Assembly (NCBI GenBank): GCA_003615045.1
Contig: ML014121.1
Location: 181,697-245,696, forward strand
DNA: 64,000 nt
Direction of reading: 5' to 3'
DNA from: Caulochytrium protostelioides
Lineage: Eukaryota > Chytridiomycota > Caulochytriomycetes > Caulochytriales > Caulochytriaceae
Both the position numbers and the translations under genes were made by a program. A model generated the notes under the pieces. That model was not told the DNA's origin and ran no database searches. It saw nothing but the letters and a program-made list of their open reading frames with translations. Below, piece after piece: positions 21,901 through 32,766 of this stretch (positions are counted from its first letter, which is position 1; every line of letters begins with the position of its first letter).

Positions 21901-23740
21901 GCCTCGCTGCGTCGTCCTCGCCGCGCTGCCGCTCGGTCACGAGCTGCTGCCGCAGCGCGGCGTTGTCTTCCTGCGTGGTCGCGAGCTGCGCCTGAACCGT
22001 CGCCAGCTCGAGCTGCAGCTGCTGCGCCTGCCGCGACGCGCCGCCGGCTTCGAGGTCGTCCACGCTCTGCTTGAGCAGCATGATTTCGCGGGCCTGCTCG
22101 CGGATCTTGAGCTCCGCCGAGCGCAGGCTTGCCGCGTCGTCGTGGGTGCGGCCATCGGCGCCGAGGACCACGCCGCCGCTGCCGCCGACGCCGTTGCCGG
22201 CCATATCTCGCAGACGGACCACTTCCCACCGCAGAACGCCGCCAATGTGGCGCAGCATCGCGCCGTCGGCTGCCGCAAGCTGCGCCGTCGCGGCCGTCAG
22301 CTCGGTGTGGACCGCATCGACCTTGCTGGTGGCGGCCGCCAGCCGCTCCTGGGCGCCGCCGTCGCCGCGGTTGCTCTGCGCAAAGATGAACGCCGCCTCG
22401 CGGACTTTGGTCTCAAGCGTGAGTCGGTTCTGCAGCCGCGCCGCCGTCTGGCGCAGGCGCTGCGCGTCGCGCCGCTGCTCATCGTGCCGCGCCGCCGGCA
22501 CGACGGTGAACGCCGCGGCGTCCTCAATGGCGTCGCCCACGAGGCCCGTCATGGTCGCGTGGTCACTCGGGTCGACGACCGACGTGGCGCTAATCCCGGA
22601 CGGCCGGCGGCCGCGCGGCCGGCCGGCCTCTCTCGCCTCGCGCGCGTCGCGGACATCACGGCCGTCGCGGCTATGAAGATCAGACAGCATGGTGGGCTCC
22701 GGCGGCAGGGGGCGGCCGGGATCGACCCTGATAGGATCGCGCGCGGTCGGCGGGCCCGCGGCGTCGCCCGGGAAGTGGCGCCTCATCGGCGTCTCCAGGT
22801 GGCCGTTCGCCGCGTGTGGCGGCGGCGGCAGCGGGAACGTGCCGTGTCCGGGCGGCGGATCCACCGCCGTCGGCAGGTCGTGTCGGCTCGCGTAGGTCGG
22901 CGTCGTCGACGCCTGCCGCCGGGGGACCGCGCCGGCGGCCGCCGTCAGGTCCAGCGGCACGGGCAGCCGCCGTGTCGCCGCACCCGCGCCCGCGCCGCCC
23001 GGCGCCGTGCCCGGCGGCGTCGCGGTGCCGCGGCCGAGCGTCTGGGGCGGGTGCTGACGCGGCGGGACCGCGACGCGCGGCACGATCGGCGGGTCGCGCG
23101 ACGTCCCGCGCGCCGGGTGAGGCACCGGGTGCGCCATGGCGCGGGCGGCGCGGATCGCCGCGCGCGCATCGTCCCGGTCCATGGGCCCCGCGTGCCGCGC
23201 GCCGCCCGTGCCGGCCACGTGCGTCCGCGGCGGGATCGCTTTGGTGCTGCTGCCGCCGCCGCCGCCGCCGCCGCCGATCATGGGCGGCGGGCCACGGTGC
23301 ATGGGCGTCTGCAAGGGCGCCGGATGGTGGCCATCGGTCCCCGGGGAAGGACCAAAGTCGATGTCGTCGATGGACTGCAGCAGCGCCGAGAGGGGCCCCG
23401 CGCTGGCGGCAGCGGTGGGGGCGCCGCGGGGCGGCGAGACGGCTGGTCGGATGCCGCCAACGCCGACGTCGACGCCGACGCCGGGACGTGCCGCATGAGC
23501 GCTCGGTGGTGGTGGCCGGTGCGCCGGGTTGCGGTCGTGGCTGCGCTCGGGCACGCGGTGTCGGTCGCGCTCGGGGATCCGGTCGCGCGTGCCGCGGTCG
23601 CCATCGCGGTCGCGGCTGCGGTCGCGGGAGCGGGCCGACCCGGCGGGGCTTCCGCCACCCGCGGCGCCTCCGCCGGGACGCGCAGCAAAGAGCGCATCGA
23701 GCTTGTCGCTGAGCTCGCCCCAGTCCGAGTCCCGCGACAT
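18923..23740 (-). CDS. Large coiled-coil protein, family not recognised
   Basis: This 1605-residue single ORF starts at an ATG in good context (GCAGCCATGT). It opens with a short SDWGELSDKLDALFAARPG segment. A disordered region of about 380 residues follows, rich in Pro, Gly and Arg-Asp pairs. From roughly residue 400 to 1550 the sequence is almost continuous heptad-like helix, dense in Gln, Glu, Arg, Ala and Leu, with no globular motor or kinase domain. The C-terminus is a short charged tail ending in LSAWFGG. The organisation resembles golgins, spindle-pole or basal-body scaffolds and other myosin-tail-like proteins. No GRIP domain or other diagnostic motif is visible, so no specific role is assigned. 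Confidence 0.7.
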   Translation of the reverse strand: MSRDSDWGELSDKLDALFAARPGGGAAGGGSPAGSARSRDRSRDRDGDRGTRDRIPERDRHRVPERSHDRNPAHRPPPPSAHAARPGVGVDVGVGGIRPAVSPPRGAPTAAASAGPLSALLQSIDDIDFGPSPGTDGHHPAPLQTPMHRGPPPMIGGGGGGGGSSTKAIPPRTHVAGTGGARHAGPMDRDDARAAIRAARAMAHPVPHPARGTSRDPPIVPRVAVPPRQHPPQTLGRGTATPPGTAPGGAGAGAATRRLPVPLDLTAAAGAVPRRQASTTPTYASRHDLPTAVDPPPGHGTFPLPPPPHAANGHLETPMRRHFPGDAAGPPTARDPIRVDPGRPLPPEPTMLSDLHSRDGRDVRDAREAREAGRPRGRRPSGISATSVVDPSDHATMTGLVGDAIEDAAAFTVVPAARHDEQRRDAQRLRQTAARLQNRLTLETKVREAAFIFAQSNRGDGGAQERLAAATSKVDAVHTELTAATAQLAAADGAMLRHIGGVLRWEVVRLRDMAGNGVGGSGGVVLGADGRTHDDAASLRSAELKIREQAREIMLLKQSVDDLEAGGASRQAQQLQLELATVQAQLATTQEDNAALRQQLVTERQRGEDDAARLDDANRQLVHLRSETEETATQLEMLRAAQDAQQRRVGGAPPVDAAGFATTDAGLRRQAAALEEHLRAARRDLRRMHRDADDAARARARLDRERDRAQQLEARVERLQRDYARAMREAVGAGPAPSLAQGAGSIAATRTLVNEDGADELDGLHRDGDRGRDSDRGGKGALGSSDRPRLDDQQEMIRHLEKQLAQARSAASHAADAMDRTALSAADIGRLESLLDTLAQSDHDDDAGGGGAARRDRCPPLKRSAPFSADALVLRVNHVLQDRARLQDRVAELLDAAARSIPPHGGRGVRGDPTARAEELEALLERERRALRPLQRDLDAAQADVARLQERLESAQADKRDREVRIGEIENALVTLERSTPAAVRRAADAAVDAARAERQAEVDEAAARVRTLEQALADAEQAREDAAADHARAIAALRREMDAAESRSQASLAQTHGEHVRKLEAQHQTEVARLHVALDDAKHDWEQQTRRDIEDALARAAEQHQRQLAECSREHDEAIEEAAGRHRREVAHLQDRLKSSEANLVAAKQSLFAEREQLNEQIDQVTSRLREKEDALSKTEGRYAEYDSQILLLQADIDRLKASESDRRAMVKDLQGQLDNSEQERHTLQTTVSEHAAQVQRVQREKQLLERQRGADREEFEQQLAKARATHDAALQRIADMQRAMDDMAKQLREMAELRRQITAMEAALQESQTYADAMERQYTETHQQQSAQALEVSSLRRQADTATREMEDMQSEVRTLRKHLAQADKDASELISLRHQLEVAKRNLRDAHEEIERTKRSRNATLTANGGNGGNEAHLIEQLATVQMKLVDLQAAKTDLMDDLEMYRTKEATDKAELIRRDAETTRMQDVVRTLQQDVARLERTTREQRAKMAELHTKLQETTLEAITGAAGATLPREGPAADVLAAAKVEYLKLADTIRREMTERLNAEIAEKEALANHLRRFRDSDAIDAEAAAAAEAEAKTAHDEKPKAKTGLSAWFGG

Positions 23741-26493
23741 GGCTGCGACGGCGGCAGAGGCGTGCGGCGGGGATCAGAGACGGACCGGCGGGGCAGGACC
23801 GCGACGGCGGCGACGACGGCGGGACAGGCGCCGCCGCGGCACAGATGTGGCGTGCCGCGGCGACTTGGAGGGCCAGTCAGCGGCCGCGGCTCGGAAACGG
23901 CGAGAGGTGGGTTCGACCAACGGAGGTCAGGGCGGCCGAGGAGGCTGTCGGGAAGACCGACACGCGGTCGATGCCGATGCCAGGGCTGGTGCTGGTGCTG
24001 GAGCTGATGCCGCGGGGCGAGCAGGGCACGCGGCGATGGGGAGAAGGACGCCGTCTTGACCAGCCCATGCCCGCGTGGGTAGCGGCACGTCGGCGAAGCG
24101 GCACGTGAGAGAAGCAGCAAATTGCGACGTCGTGGGCGGCTTGCCAAAGGCGACTAGAGACGGGATGGATGCAGAAAGCTTGCGATCGTCGATTTCGGAA
24201 GAGAGCACCAGGACGCCGTCCTCCAATGCGATTGCTAGTTCGGAGGCGCTGCGTGAACGAACGGCCGATACCGTTTTCATCGTGATCTCCCGCGATACCG
24301 CATTGAAACGTCGGCACGTGGTGGGCGTCGCCGCCGCGTCAGGGACCGAGGAACCGAGGGCAAGGAAAGACAATCGGCGGGCCTCCGCCGATCCGTGTGA
24401 CTTGGCGGGGCTTGGGGGGCGCTTGGCGCGGTGGCAGCGGCAGACGGCGGCCCCAGGCACGGGCACGGGTCGCAACTGGCGGATCGACGGATGGGCTCCG
24501 GATGAAGGGCTTCCCGACAACAAGTGGCGCACCCTTGATCAGGCACTAATGCGAGGCGGAGTCAGAGCGATGGGTTCAATGCTGATGGCCATGATGCGGT
24601 CTCTCAAGACACGTAGGACGAGATCGCCTACGCGCTCATCATGTTGGCAAGTATCGAGTATCGTCCTACGCATGGAAGTCCGCCAGTCAAAGTGAGTTGC
24701 GCGCGGATGCTTCCCAACATCATATCCAAAACGGCGCCAAGGGTCGTCGATGCCGCCACCGCCACCGGCAAAGTCGCCACGCGCAACAACCCCAGTGATG
24801 CCACTGACGAGCCACTGACGCCGCTTTCAGGGAGTCCCCGAGCGCCGCCGCCCTTGATTGGCTGATGCGCCATATCAAGAGCAGCATGAATCCAAATTTT
24901 GTCCAGCTTTTGACGACGTGGACCATGGATGTTGGAGAGCCAGCCAGATCCAGAATCATATCGGCTCCGCAGAACCGTGGAAACACCGCCACGCGACACC
25001 GGTTCATGATAGGCCTGACGGGTATCTTCGATACATTCTATAATTTAGATGCCGGCTCCTTCATGCCGATCCGAGGGTTGGCGATATGAATGGACCCCCC
25101 GGCACCGCGTTGCAGAAAGCGATGCGACAGCGGCTGTTGCTGAATGACACATGTTGCTGATGACTGAGAATGAGAAAAGGACATGTGCTGGTAATGGGCG
25201 GTGGCCATATCCAGCAGCACCGACTGCCGTCGTCGTTTGTCCATATTCGCAAGCGGCGGGTGGCGGTTCATAACCGATCGCCGAGGGGCAACAACGGAGA
25301 CGTGATGTCCTGGCCGGGCGCCTCCCGCAAAAAGCCAGCCGCCCCCAGAGGCGCCCCAAAGGACCCTGACCGGCCCTTATCACCGGCACGTGGGCGACGG
25401 CTCGCGTCAACAACACATCAATTGGCTTGTCCAGTGAGGTCAGCCTTATTAATTCAAAAATTGATTGGTCCACCGACATGGTGTCCGCCGAGATGGATGC
25501 GATTAGGTGCCATCCGGCCTCCTGGTCCATTGATTGATTCCATCGGTCATCGGTATGGACGGAGGTGTGGCAACATCCCGCTCGATCGAGTGCCATCGTA
25601 AGAACCGTGCCTCAAGACCTTGCGATGCTCTCTGGCAGCGCGATCATTTAAGAGCATAAACCTCATACTCTCGAACCAGTGTCTGCCGGGGGAAGGCCAT
25701 CCATGCCCTGCGACTGGCCGATACTATCGGAGCGCCGCCGAAGCGGTATCACACGCGCGGCCATGAACCTGGGGACGCCGGCAACCAGAGCAAGCCTGCC
25801 TTCATTCTATTCCTTGAACCATGGTTGTCTTGCGTACCGCGCACGGGAAATAAGGGGGGCTCGCCCGCGAGCGGAACAGGCACCCATGCGCGATCCATGA
25901 CACGACCATGTGCGCCTTCGTGGCTTGCGCACGTTCTGGCGTTGAGATGGCATACGTGCCGCGTGTCTGTGCCGCTGATACGCCTTGGACCACCGCCTCG
26001 CCGGGGTCGCCCCGCATGTCCCGCGTCGATGGGCAAGTGGCAGGATCCTCCAGCCGCCCATCGCTGCCCGCCGTCGCTGCCCCCGCGCCGATGCTGCGTG
26101 CCGCACGTCCCCTGGCACGGGGCGGCCGTTGCCGCCGCCGCGCCCGCTGCATGCCCTTCGCCCAGCCTTCCGCATCACATTCAACCCCCGATATCCAGCA
26201 GGATCGGCCCCATTCATCGTCGGCCTTCAGGGACGTCAACGTGCGCGAACGATCAATCGCGTCGATGCCGTGGCGAGCGCCAGAAGGCCTCCCCCCGGTC
26301 ACGGCTCGTGGCGACGGCGGCAGCGTGGCTGTGGCACCGGCGGCGGCATAGATCCACCGAAAGGGTGAAGGAAGGGGGGTCGACCGTTGTTCTGCTGGCC
26401 GACCCGCACGGACCGGCGCGACTGCGCCGCTGCGCCGTTTCAATTTCAATTCCCGGGGGCCACGCCGCTGCCGCTGGCTCTGCCGCTGCCACT

Positions 26494-26494
<1 letters not shown>

Positions 26495-26541
<47 letters not shown>

Positions 26542-26553
26542 ACCACCACCACG
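26495..26553. repeat. (CCG)n(CAC)n compound trinucleotide tract
   Basis: About thirteen CCG units followed by six CAC units without interruption, in intergenic DNA. Confidence 0.9.
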
Positions 26554-27356
26554 CCATCCGGCGATCTTGCCTCCACGGATGTCAGGCCACACCTTAGCCA
26601 TCCACGAGTCATCACAATCACAGAACCACAAACATGACCGTCTTGCGGCGCTGGGCCCGAACGCGGCAAGAGAAAGGGCAGAGCTGCGGGGATCGGCCGT
26701 GTCGTCGACAGCAAGTCGCGGTGGACGCGCACGGCGTCGGGGGGGTATGGCGGCTTGGCGGTGGCGCGGCCCGCCGAGACGATACTCGAGCGAGCGGAGA
26801 GGGGGAAGGGACGCGCGGACGCCGACGAGGCCAGCGGCCCGTGGCGCGCGCAAGCGGCCGCGTGGGAACCAGGGAGGGGCGGCGGCGGCCTTCCTGGCGC
26901 CTTTTCGCCCGACACTTGGTGATATTTCACGAGCCGTCGACACCCACGGCCCCAGCCATCCTTGCGGGAACGGGCCTTGCGCCATGGGCTTGCCGGGTCG
27001 GCCGACGGCGGCTGGAAGGTGTCCGACGCAGCGGGCATGAGCGGCTGCGAGGTGGACGTGAGCGCGACCTGAAAATCGGCGCATCATGCCACCTTTGCTG
27101 GCATACGCCGTCGGTCGCATTCGGCGGATCGCTCGGGCCCGGCGACGCCGCACAAGCATGCTTCGCCCCGAACGTCGCGATCAGGCCACATGGGACCCGT
27201 GCGGTCTGCGACGGACGGGGGGGCCGTCTCATGCCGTTGCCCGCGAGTGGAGGCGCCGCGCTCCGAGTATGGCTGGCTGAACACCGCCGCACGGTCGCGC
27301 TGCAGGCTGCGCAGCGGTGCCGATGCCGCGGACGCGTGGCCGGATGCGCAGACGCC

Positions 27357-27365
27357 TATATAAAG
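27357..27365 (+). promoter_or_regulatory. TATA box candidate
   Basis: A perfect TATATAAAG in very GC-rich surroundings, about 730 bases upstream of the desaturase ATG on the same strand. It would imply a long leader, a 5'-UTR intron or an unrecognised short upstream gene. Confidence 0.4.
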
Positions 27366-28095
27366 TGAACTCGCGAGCAGACGGATGACCCATGAACCAT
27401 TCATCGGTACTGGCCCTGCCACAGACCGCCTTCCTCGGTCGATGCTGGAACATCGTCAAGGTCTTGCCCTCACCCCCATCCCTCGCTCCATCCCTTCTCC
27501 GTGCTTGCTGGCTTGCGGGTCTTGCCCTGCCCCCTTGCCTTCCTGCTTGTCGGTCGCATCGCCTCATCGGGTCTGCGCCGCCACGGGGTCTTTTTTGCCG
27601 CCGCCGTCGCCGCCTTCTCTTGTCGATTGCCTTCAATCTTGCTCACGAGTCAGCACACGGCCGCGTTTGCCTGCAGACGCCCGCGACACTCGGGTCTTGC
27701 GAACCGCGTTTTCCGGGGCCATACCGCGGCCACGGGGTAGCGGCGGATCGGACGCCGTCTCGCGCGCATCCCGCGTTCACATATCGTTGACTGATCGTTG
27801 ATTGATCGGTGAAAAGTCGCTGGTTAACGGTGCACACGACGCCCTCGCACGCGGCAAGAAGCACAGCAGTGTGGGGTGACTGAATCGCTAAGACGTTGAG
27901 GTTGGGTCTGGATTCATCCATCTTTCTACGAGATACTCGGTGCTCGCTCCGACGCCGGTGATCCCCCTTTCTTTTCCGCCCTCCCGCTCCGTTTCGAGCC
28001 GGGCTTTCCGCCGTCCTCTTCGGTCTCGCTCGAGGCCCCCTTTCCCATACCCCTTCCTCCTCCCTCGCGCGCCTGGTTTTACTTGATCCGTCACC

Positions 28096-29508
28096 ATGTG
28101 CACTCACAAGAAGGACAGCCTCGCGTGCGACAGCACGCACCCGGCGTGCGCCGCGGCTGGCAACGCTGAGACCGAGGACTTTAGCGCGCTGATCGACCCC
28201 AAGTTCCCGGACGAGGTCGCCTACGATGAGCGCCACCCGACGTACAACGGCGGATGGACGAAAGCCGTTCCGACCGAGGATACCGACATCGCGACGGACT
28301 CGCTGGACGAGCCGCATCTGAAGCGCCGCGCGGCGATCCTCGCACGGTACCCGGACATCGAGAAACTGAACGGCGTCGAGCCGCTGACCAAGTATGTGGC
28401 GGTCGCGCTCGTCGTGACGCAGATCGCAACCACGTACCTGTGGGGCCACTACATGGGCGGATGGAGCAACTGGTGGATGGTGCTGTGCGCGTACACCGTC
28501 GGCGCCTCCATCGTCCAGGCGTCCGGCGTCATTCTCCACGAGTGCTGCCACAGCCTGTGCTTCAAGTCGCCGCTCGCGAACCGCATGCTTGGTCTCTTTG
28601 TCAACCTGAGTCTGGTGGTGCCGATCGCGGCGTCCTTCCGCCGCTACCACCTGGAGCACCATGCGTTCCAGGGCGTCAAGGGCAAGGACCCTGACCTGCC
28701 CCTCGCTTTTGAGTACAAGCTCATCCACAACAACCCGCTCGCCAAGTCGCTCTGGATCTTCTGCTACCCAGTCTGGTACCTGGTGCGCTCGATCGCCCTC
28801 AAGAAGAAGCCCACCGCATGGGAGATCTACAACGTTATCCTAACGCTCATGTGGGACGTTGTGATCTGGAAGACATGCACCGCCCGCGGGTTCGCGTACA
28901 TGGCGCTCAGCCTGTGGCTGGGCTACGGCGTGCACCCGGCCGCCGCGCACTTCATCCAGGAGCACTATACCTTCGACGACGGCCAGGAGACCTACTCGTA
29001 CTACGGCATCCTCAACCACCTCTTCATGAACATCGGCTACCACAACGAGCACCACGACTTCACCCGCGTGCCATGGACTAAGCTGCCTTCGATCACGGCA
29101 CGCGCCCCGGAGTTCTACAAGACCATCAACTACCATACCTCGTGGGTGATGGTCCACATCAACTTCATCTTCCGTCGCGACGTCGGGCCTATCAGCCGCG
29201 TCGGGCGCTCGATGGAGGACCACAAGAAGGGTCGCAAGCAGCTCCTGCACCCGGGGCGCGTGCGCTACCAGCGCGACGCGGCCGCCACGACCACGGCCGC
29301 GTCCTACGTCGTCAAGTCCTCGCGCGTGGCGGCCTCGACGACCGCCGCCGCCACCAGCAAGCTGGCGTCGTCGCTGCTGCCGAAGGTCTCCCTTGTGGTC
29401 GCGGACGCGCAGACTCTCGCGTCGCCATCGGAGATGGTCCCGGTCCCCGTCGAGCACGTGGACCAGGCCGAGCTCCACCGCCGCAACGTTGCCGTCCCGG
29501 CCCGTTAA
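28096..29508 (+). CDS. Sphingolipid delta-4 desaturase (dihydroceramide desaturase, DEGS type)
   Basis: This 470-residue ER membrane enzyme introduces the 4,5-trans double bond of the sphingoid base (family knowledge). The three di-iron histidine boxes are present: H148-ECC-H152, HLEHH at 185-189 and HNEHH at 316-320. The N-terminal lipid-desaturase segment (DERHPTYNGGW, YPDIEKLNGVEP) is characteristic of DEGS proteins and not of acyl-CoA desaturases. Several membrane spans surround the boxes. The start has a strong context (TCACCATGTG). The C-terminal 100 residues beyond VGRSMEDHKKG are a Thr/Ala/Ser-rich extension absent from the core family. Confidence 0.95.
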   Translation: MCTHKKDSLACDSTHPACAAAGNAETEDFSALIDPKFPDEVAYDERHPTYNGGWTKAVPTEDTDIATDSLDEPHLKRRAAILARYPDIEKLNGVEPLTKYVAVALVVTQIATTYLWGHYMGGWSNWWMVLCAYTVGASIVQASGVILHECCHSLCFKSPLANRMLGLFVNLSLVVPIAASFRRYHLEHHAFQGVKGKDPDLPLAFEYKLIHNNPLAKSLWIFCYPVWYLVRSIALKKKPTAWEIYNVILTLMWDVVIWKTCTARGFAYMALSLWLGYGVHPAAAHFIQEHYTFDDGQETYSYYGILNHLFMNIGYHNEHHDFTRVPWTKLPSITARAPEFYKTINYHTSWVMVHINFIFRRDVGPISRVGRSMEDHKKGRKQLLHPGRVRYQRDAAATTTAASYVVKSSRVAASTTAAATSKLASSLLPKVSLVVADAQTLASPSEMVPVPVEHVDQAELHRRNVAVPAR

Positions 29509-30052
29509 GGGCTTACCTCATTCGATGGATGTCGATTGTCTTCTAACTTAATGATTTCTTTGTTCATACCGATACGTTGATGCGGCGCGAGCGAGGGCGA
29601 TCGCCAGCTGCCGCGGCGATGACTCGCTGCCCGAGCAATGGCATACCTTTTTTTCTGCCGCAAAAGAGGGTGATAAGAGGATCAAAAAAAAATAAAATAA
29701 AAAAAATGCGGCAAGCCAGCGGCAATACCTCCCTTCGCCACAACCGCCTTCGGCCCCCTGCAAAGCACGCCATCGTCTCGACGATCATGCATCACCCCGG
29801 CTCGGCTCTCGGCCGCGCGGAACGCCTTCCTTCCAGGAAAGCCGGCACGCGCCGAACGCATCGAAAATAGAAGGATCCCGCGAACAAGCAGTTGAGGGAG
29901 CGCCGCGAGTATGGGGGAAGGATCGACATGGCCGCCCTGTGATGATGATGTAGCACCTGGGCGAGAGGAGCCCTCTCCCTATCAGGGTCTTGTGCGCCGT
30001 GTGCCGCACCGCGCTCTCTAGCATTCCCCTCTTTCCCGTGCCCCCTCTGACC
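29509..30052 (+). other. Intergenic region, desaturase to PP2C
   Basis: About 545 bases. It contains an A-rich run (29684-29706) typical of a 3' flank, then the presumed promoter of the phosphatase gene. No gene seen. Confidence 0.5.
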
Positions 30053-30358
30053 ATGACGGCGTGCTGCTGGCGCTCGAGCGCGGCCGCCCTGCAGGCCGTG
30101 CGGCCCGTGACGGCCTGCTCCGCGCGGCGCCATTCCCTCGCTCCCCGTAGACCCACGATCACGACGGCCTGGTCCCCGGCAGCGGTGCCGCGCGCCCGCG
30201 CTGCCACCGCCGCCCTGTTCCATACCGCATCCCACCCCACGTGGGCCACGCCGTCCGCCACGCGCCGTCCGTGGATCCCATCATCGTCCTTGACGCGTCC
30301 GCTCCGCGGGCTGCACGCCTCGCGCGTGTCGTCGTCGCCGGCCTCGGCCCGCCCGCGT

Positions 30359-30389
<31 letters not shown>

Positions 30390-32230
30390 CGGCCTCCTAC
30401 GCGTCGTCGTCTGGCAGCTCCACGCCGCAGATCCTGGTGGCGCTGCTGGTCGTGATCACGAGCGGGTGCTTCCTCTATGACCAGTGGATCAGCGACCCGA
30501 ATGCCGCGCCTGGGTACACGAACATGGTGGCGAACGCGATTCTCGGGCGCCGGGACGGCGCCGCCGCCGCGCCGTCGCGCCTGCAACCAGGCGTCGCGCT
30601 GGCGCCCGACGCCGTCCAGCGCATCCTGTATGCGCACGCGCGCGTGCTCCAGCCGACGCCGCCGCTCCCGGGCTCCGCCCCGGACCCGAACCGCGATCAC
30701 GCGCCGCGGCTGCAAGAAGTCCACGTGGCCGCGGTAGCGAGCAACGACCCGATCGAGGACGCCCAGATTGCGACGTATCTGCCCGAGACGGGCGGCTACC
30801 TCTTTGGCGTGGTCGACGGCCACTCGGGCCCCGAGTGTGGCCGCGCGGTGGCGCACTACCTGCCCGCGTACATTGCGCAGTCGCTCGGCGAAGACCATGT
30901 AAACGAATTTGCCCCCGAGGCCGACGCCGCCGCCCGCTGGGGCCTCGGCGCGCTGCTGAAACGTCTGCGGCCGCACAAGAAGGCCGAGTTCGAGAAAAAA
31001 CTGATTGTGCGCCACGACCTCAAGCCGGGCAGCGAGGCGGAAGAAGCGCGCGTGGAGCACGTGGCCGCCGCCCTGAAGCACGCGTTCCTCCGACTTGACC
31101 ACGATATTGTCAACGGCGGCATCGGGCCCGTGGCCGCGGCTGGCGCGGCGGCGTCGGATGCCACGGCTGCAGCGCTGCACCCGCGGGAGCGAGTCGTGCA
31201 GGAGCTGCGAACGGCGCTCTCGGGGGCGTGCTGCCTCGTCGCTTACGTGGAGGGCGCCCACGTCTGGGTCGCCGTCGTCGGCGACAGCCGTGCCGTGCTC
31301 GGCCGCCAGTTCGGTCTCACGGGCCAGGTCCAGGCCGTGCCGCTCTCCATCGACCAGACGGCGCGCAATCCCCAGGAAAACAGCCGCCTCATCGAGGCCC
31401 ATTCGCGGGAGCTCGAGACGGTCGTCTCGCGCGGCCGCCTGCTGGGCAGCCTGATGCCCACGCGTGCCTTCGGCGACGCACGCTACAAGTGGCCGTTGCC
31501 CACGGCGCAGGTCGTCACGCCCCACAGCGGCCGGCGCATGCCCCGCCACTACTACACGCCGCCGTACGTCACTGCCGAACCCGAAGTCGCGCACTACCGT
31601 CTGGACGGCCGCGACCAGTTCCTCGCGCTCGCGTCCGACGGCATCTACGACCACCTGACCAACGACGAGGTCGCCGAGCTCGCGGCCGTCGCCCTCCAAA
31701 ACCAGGACGCCGCCGCGGACGCTGCGGCCGCGGCCGCCGGCCCCGGCGCAACGGCGCCGGCGGCGCCGCGGCCGCCCGTGCTGCCCATGACGCCGTTCGG
31801 CCGCGCCGTGCTGCAGGGCCAGACCGCGGCGCCCGAGCCAGCGGCCAGCGGGCCCCGCGACGCGCACGCCGGCGTGGCACTGATCTACGGGGCGCTCGCC
31901 AAGCCGCGCACGAAGGGCGTCGACCCGCAGGCCGCGCCCGGCGGGACGCCGCTCGCGCACCGCGAGCAGGTCCAAAAACTTCTCGCCATCTCGGCGCCGT
32001 ACAGCCGGCGCTACCGCGACGACATGACGGTGCTCGTGCTGCGATTCCAGCAGCCGGCCGCGCCGCTCGGTGCGGCCGGTGACCGGCCCACCGTGCCGTC
32101 CGAAACGGTGCGGCCGCTCACGGCGGATGAGCAGAGAGCCCGCGCGGCGCCTAAGCCGCTGCGGCTGGAGCAGTATACCCAGACGTTGGCTGGCATTCCG
32201 GTGCCTGGCAGTGACCGCGCGCATCTCTAG
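30053..32230 (+). CDS. Mitochondrial PP2C-type protein phosphatase (PTC5 / pyruvate dehydrogenase phosphatase-like)
   Basis: This 725-residue protein begins with an Arg/Ala/Ser-rich presequence. A poly-Pro tract and a single membrane span (about residues 127-144, ILVALLVVITSGCFLYDQW) follow, then the PP2C catalytic domain. Metal-binding and catalytic motifs are present: VVDGHSG with D255, VAVVGDSRAVLG, ALASDGIYDHLTNDEV and the terminal DDMTV with D656/D657. An Ala/Pro-rich insertion of about 65 residues follows the DGIYD motif. A presequence, one membrane span and a PP2C domain match mitochondrial phosphatases such as yeast Ptc5, which dephosphorylates pyruvate dehydrogenase E1-alpha. The substrate is inferred from family only. 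The ATG at 30053 was preferred over 29990 because it begins the presequence. Confidence 0.85.
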
Positions 32231-32766
32231 ATCCATGCCATCATTTCGAGCCCTGCGATATGCCGGTTCAACCCAGCGCTTGGTTGGATGATCCCCGACT
32301 TTCCTCTCCTTTCTTTCATACAAGGCCACGCCAAAGACTACGTCGTCTATATACAAATTCTGCGATGCGCTATCGAGCCAGGATGTGTGGGATGAATCGG
32401 AATGGAAGCAAGCCGGACGAGTTGACAAGAACGCTTTTGGTCACTGCCGATGTCTGTGTGTGATCGAGAGAGAAAGGGGGAGAGGGAGAGGGAATGTGTC
32501 TACATGAAACCCACGTCGCCTGTATATGACCGTGAGCGAACGCCGGGTGCGCCGCTGCTTGGTATCGCGGTGTGGTTCCTATCGGGAACAAGAAGAGGGG
32601 AAGAGACATCTCGCCCGCACAGCCGCCCGCGGCCGCACGAAGCATCCACAGCGCAAAAAAGAAAAAGGAACAAGCCATCATACCTGCTCTTCCTGCTTCC
32701 CGCGCGCGAGCCCTGGTACATGGCCGGATAGCGCAACACCTGTTGGGTGGTTCTAGGACGGCAACG
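32231..32766. other. Convergent spacer, PP2C and 814-residue gene
   Basis: About 535 bases between two gene 3' ends. It is less GC-rich than the genes and includes GAGAG-rich runs near 32465-32490. No gene seen. Confidence 0.5.

Larger units (their letters stand above)
23741..28095. other. 4.4-kb region without a convincing gene
   Basis: It lies between the divergent coiled-coil and desaturase genes. Frames up to about 270 residues exist on both strands but are low-complexity and overlap each other. Around 24600-25650 the base composition is visibly less GC-rich. A (CCG)n(CAC)n tract lies at 26495-26553 and a perfect TATATAAAG at 27357. The last 100 bases before the desaturase ATG are pyrimidine-rich leader. 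A gene broken into small exons could be missed here. Confidence 0.4.

Noticed and set aside
21107-24007. 966-codon plus-strand frame opposite the coiled-coil gene
   Set aside because: A shadow frame created by high G/C third positions; composition is Arg/Ala/Val-rich with no motifs, and the minus strand has clear heptads and a good start context.
24628-25007. Overlapping minus-strand frames with hydrophobic stretches
   Set aside because: Two frames compete, neither has coding-like third positions, and no family is recognised; left as possible decayed sequence.
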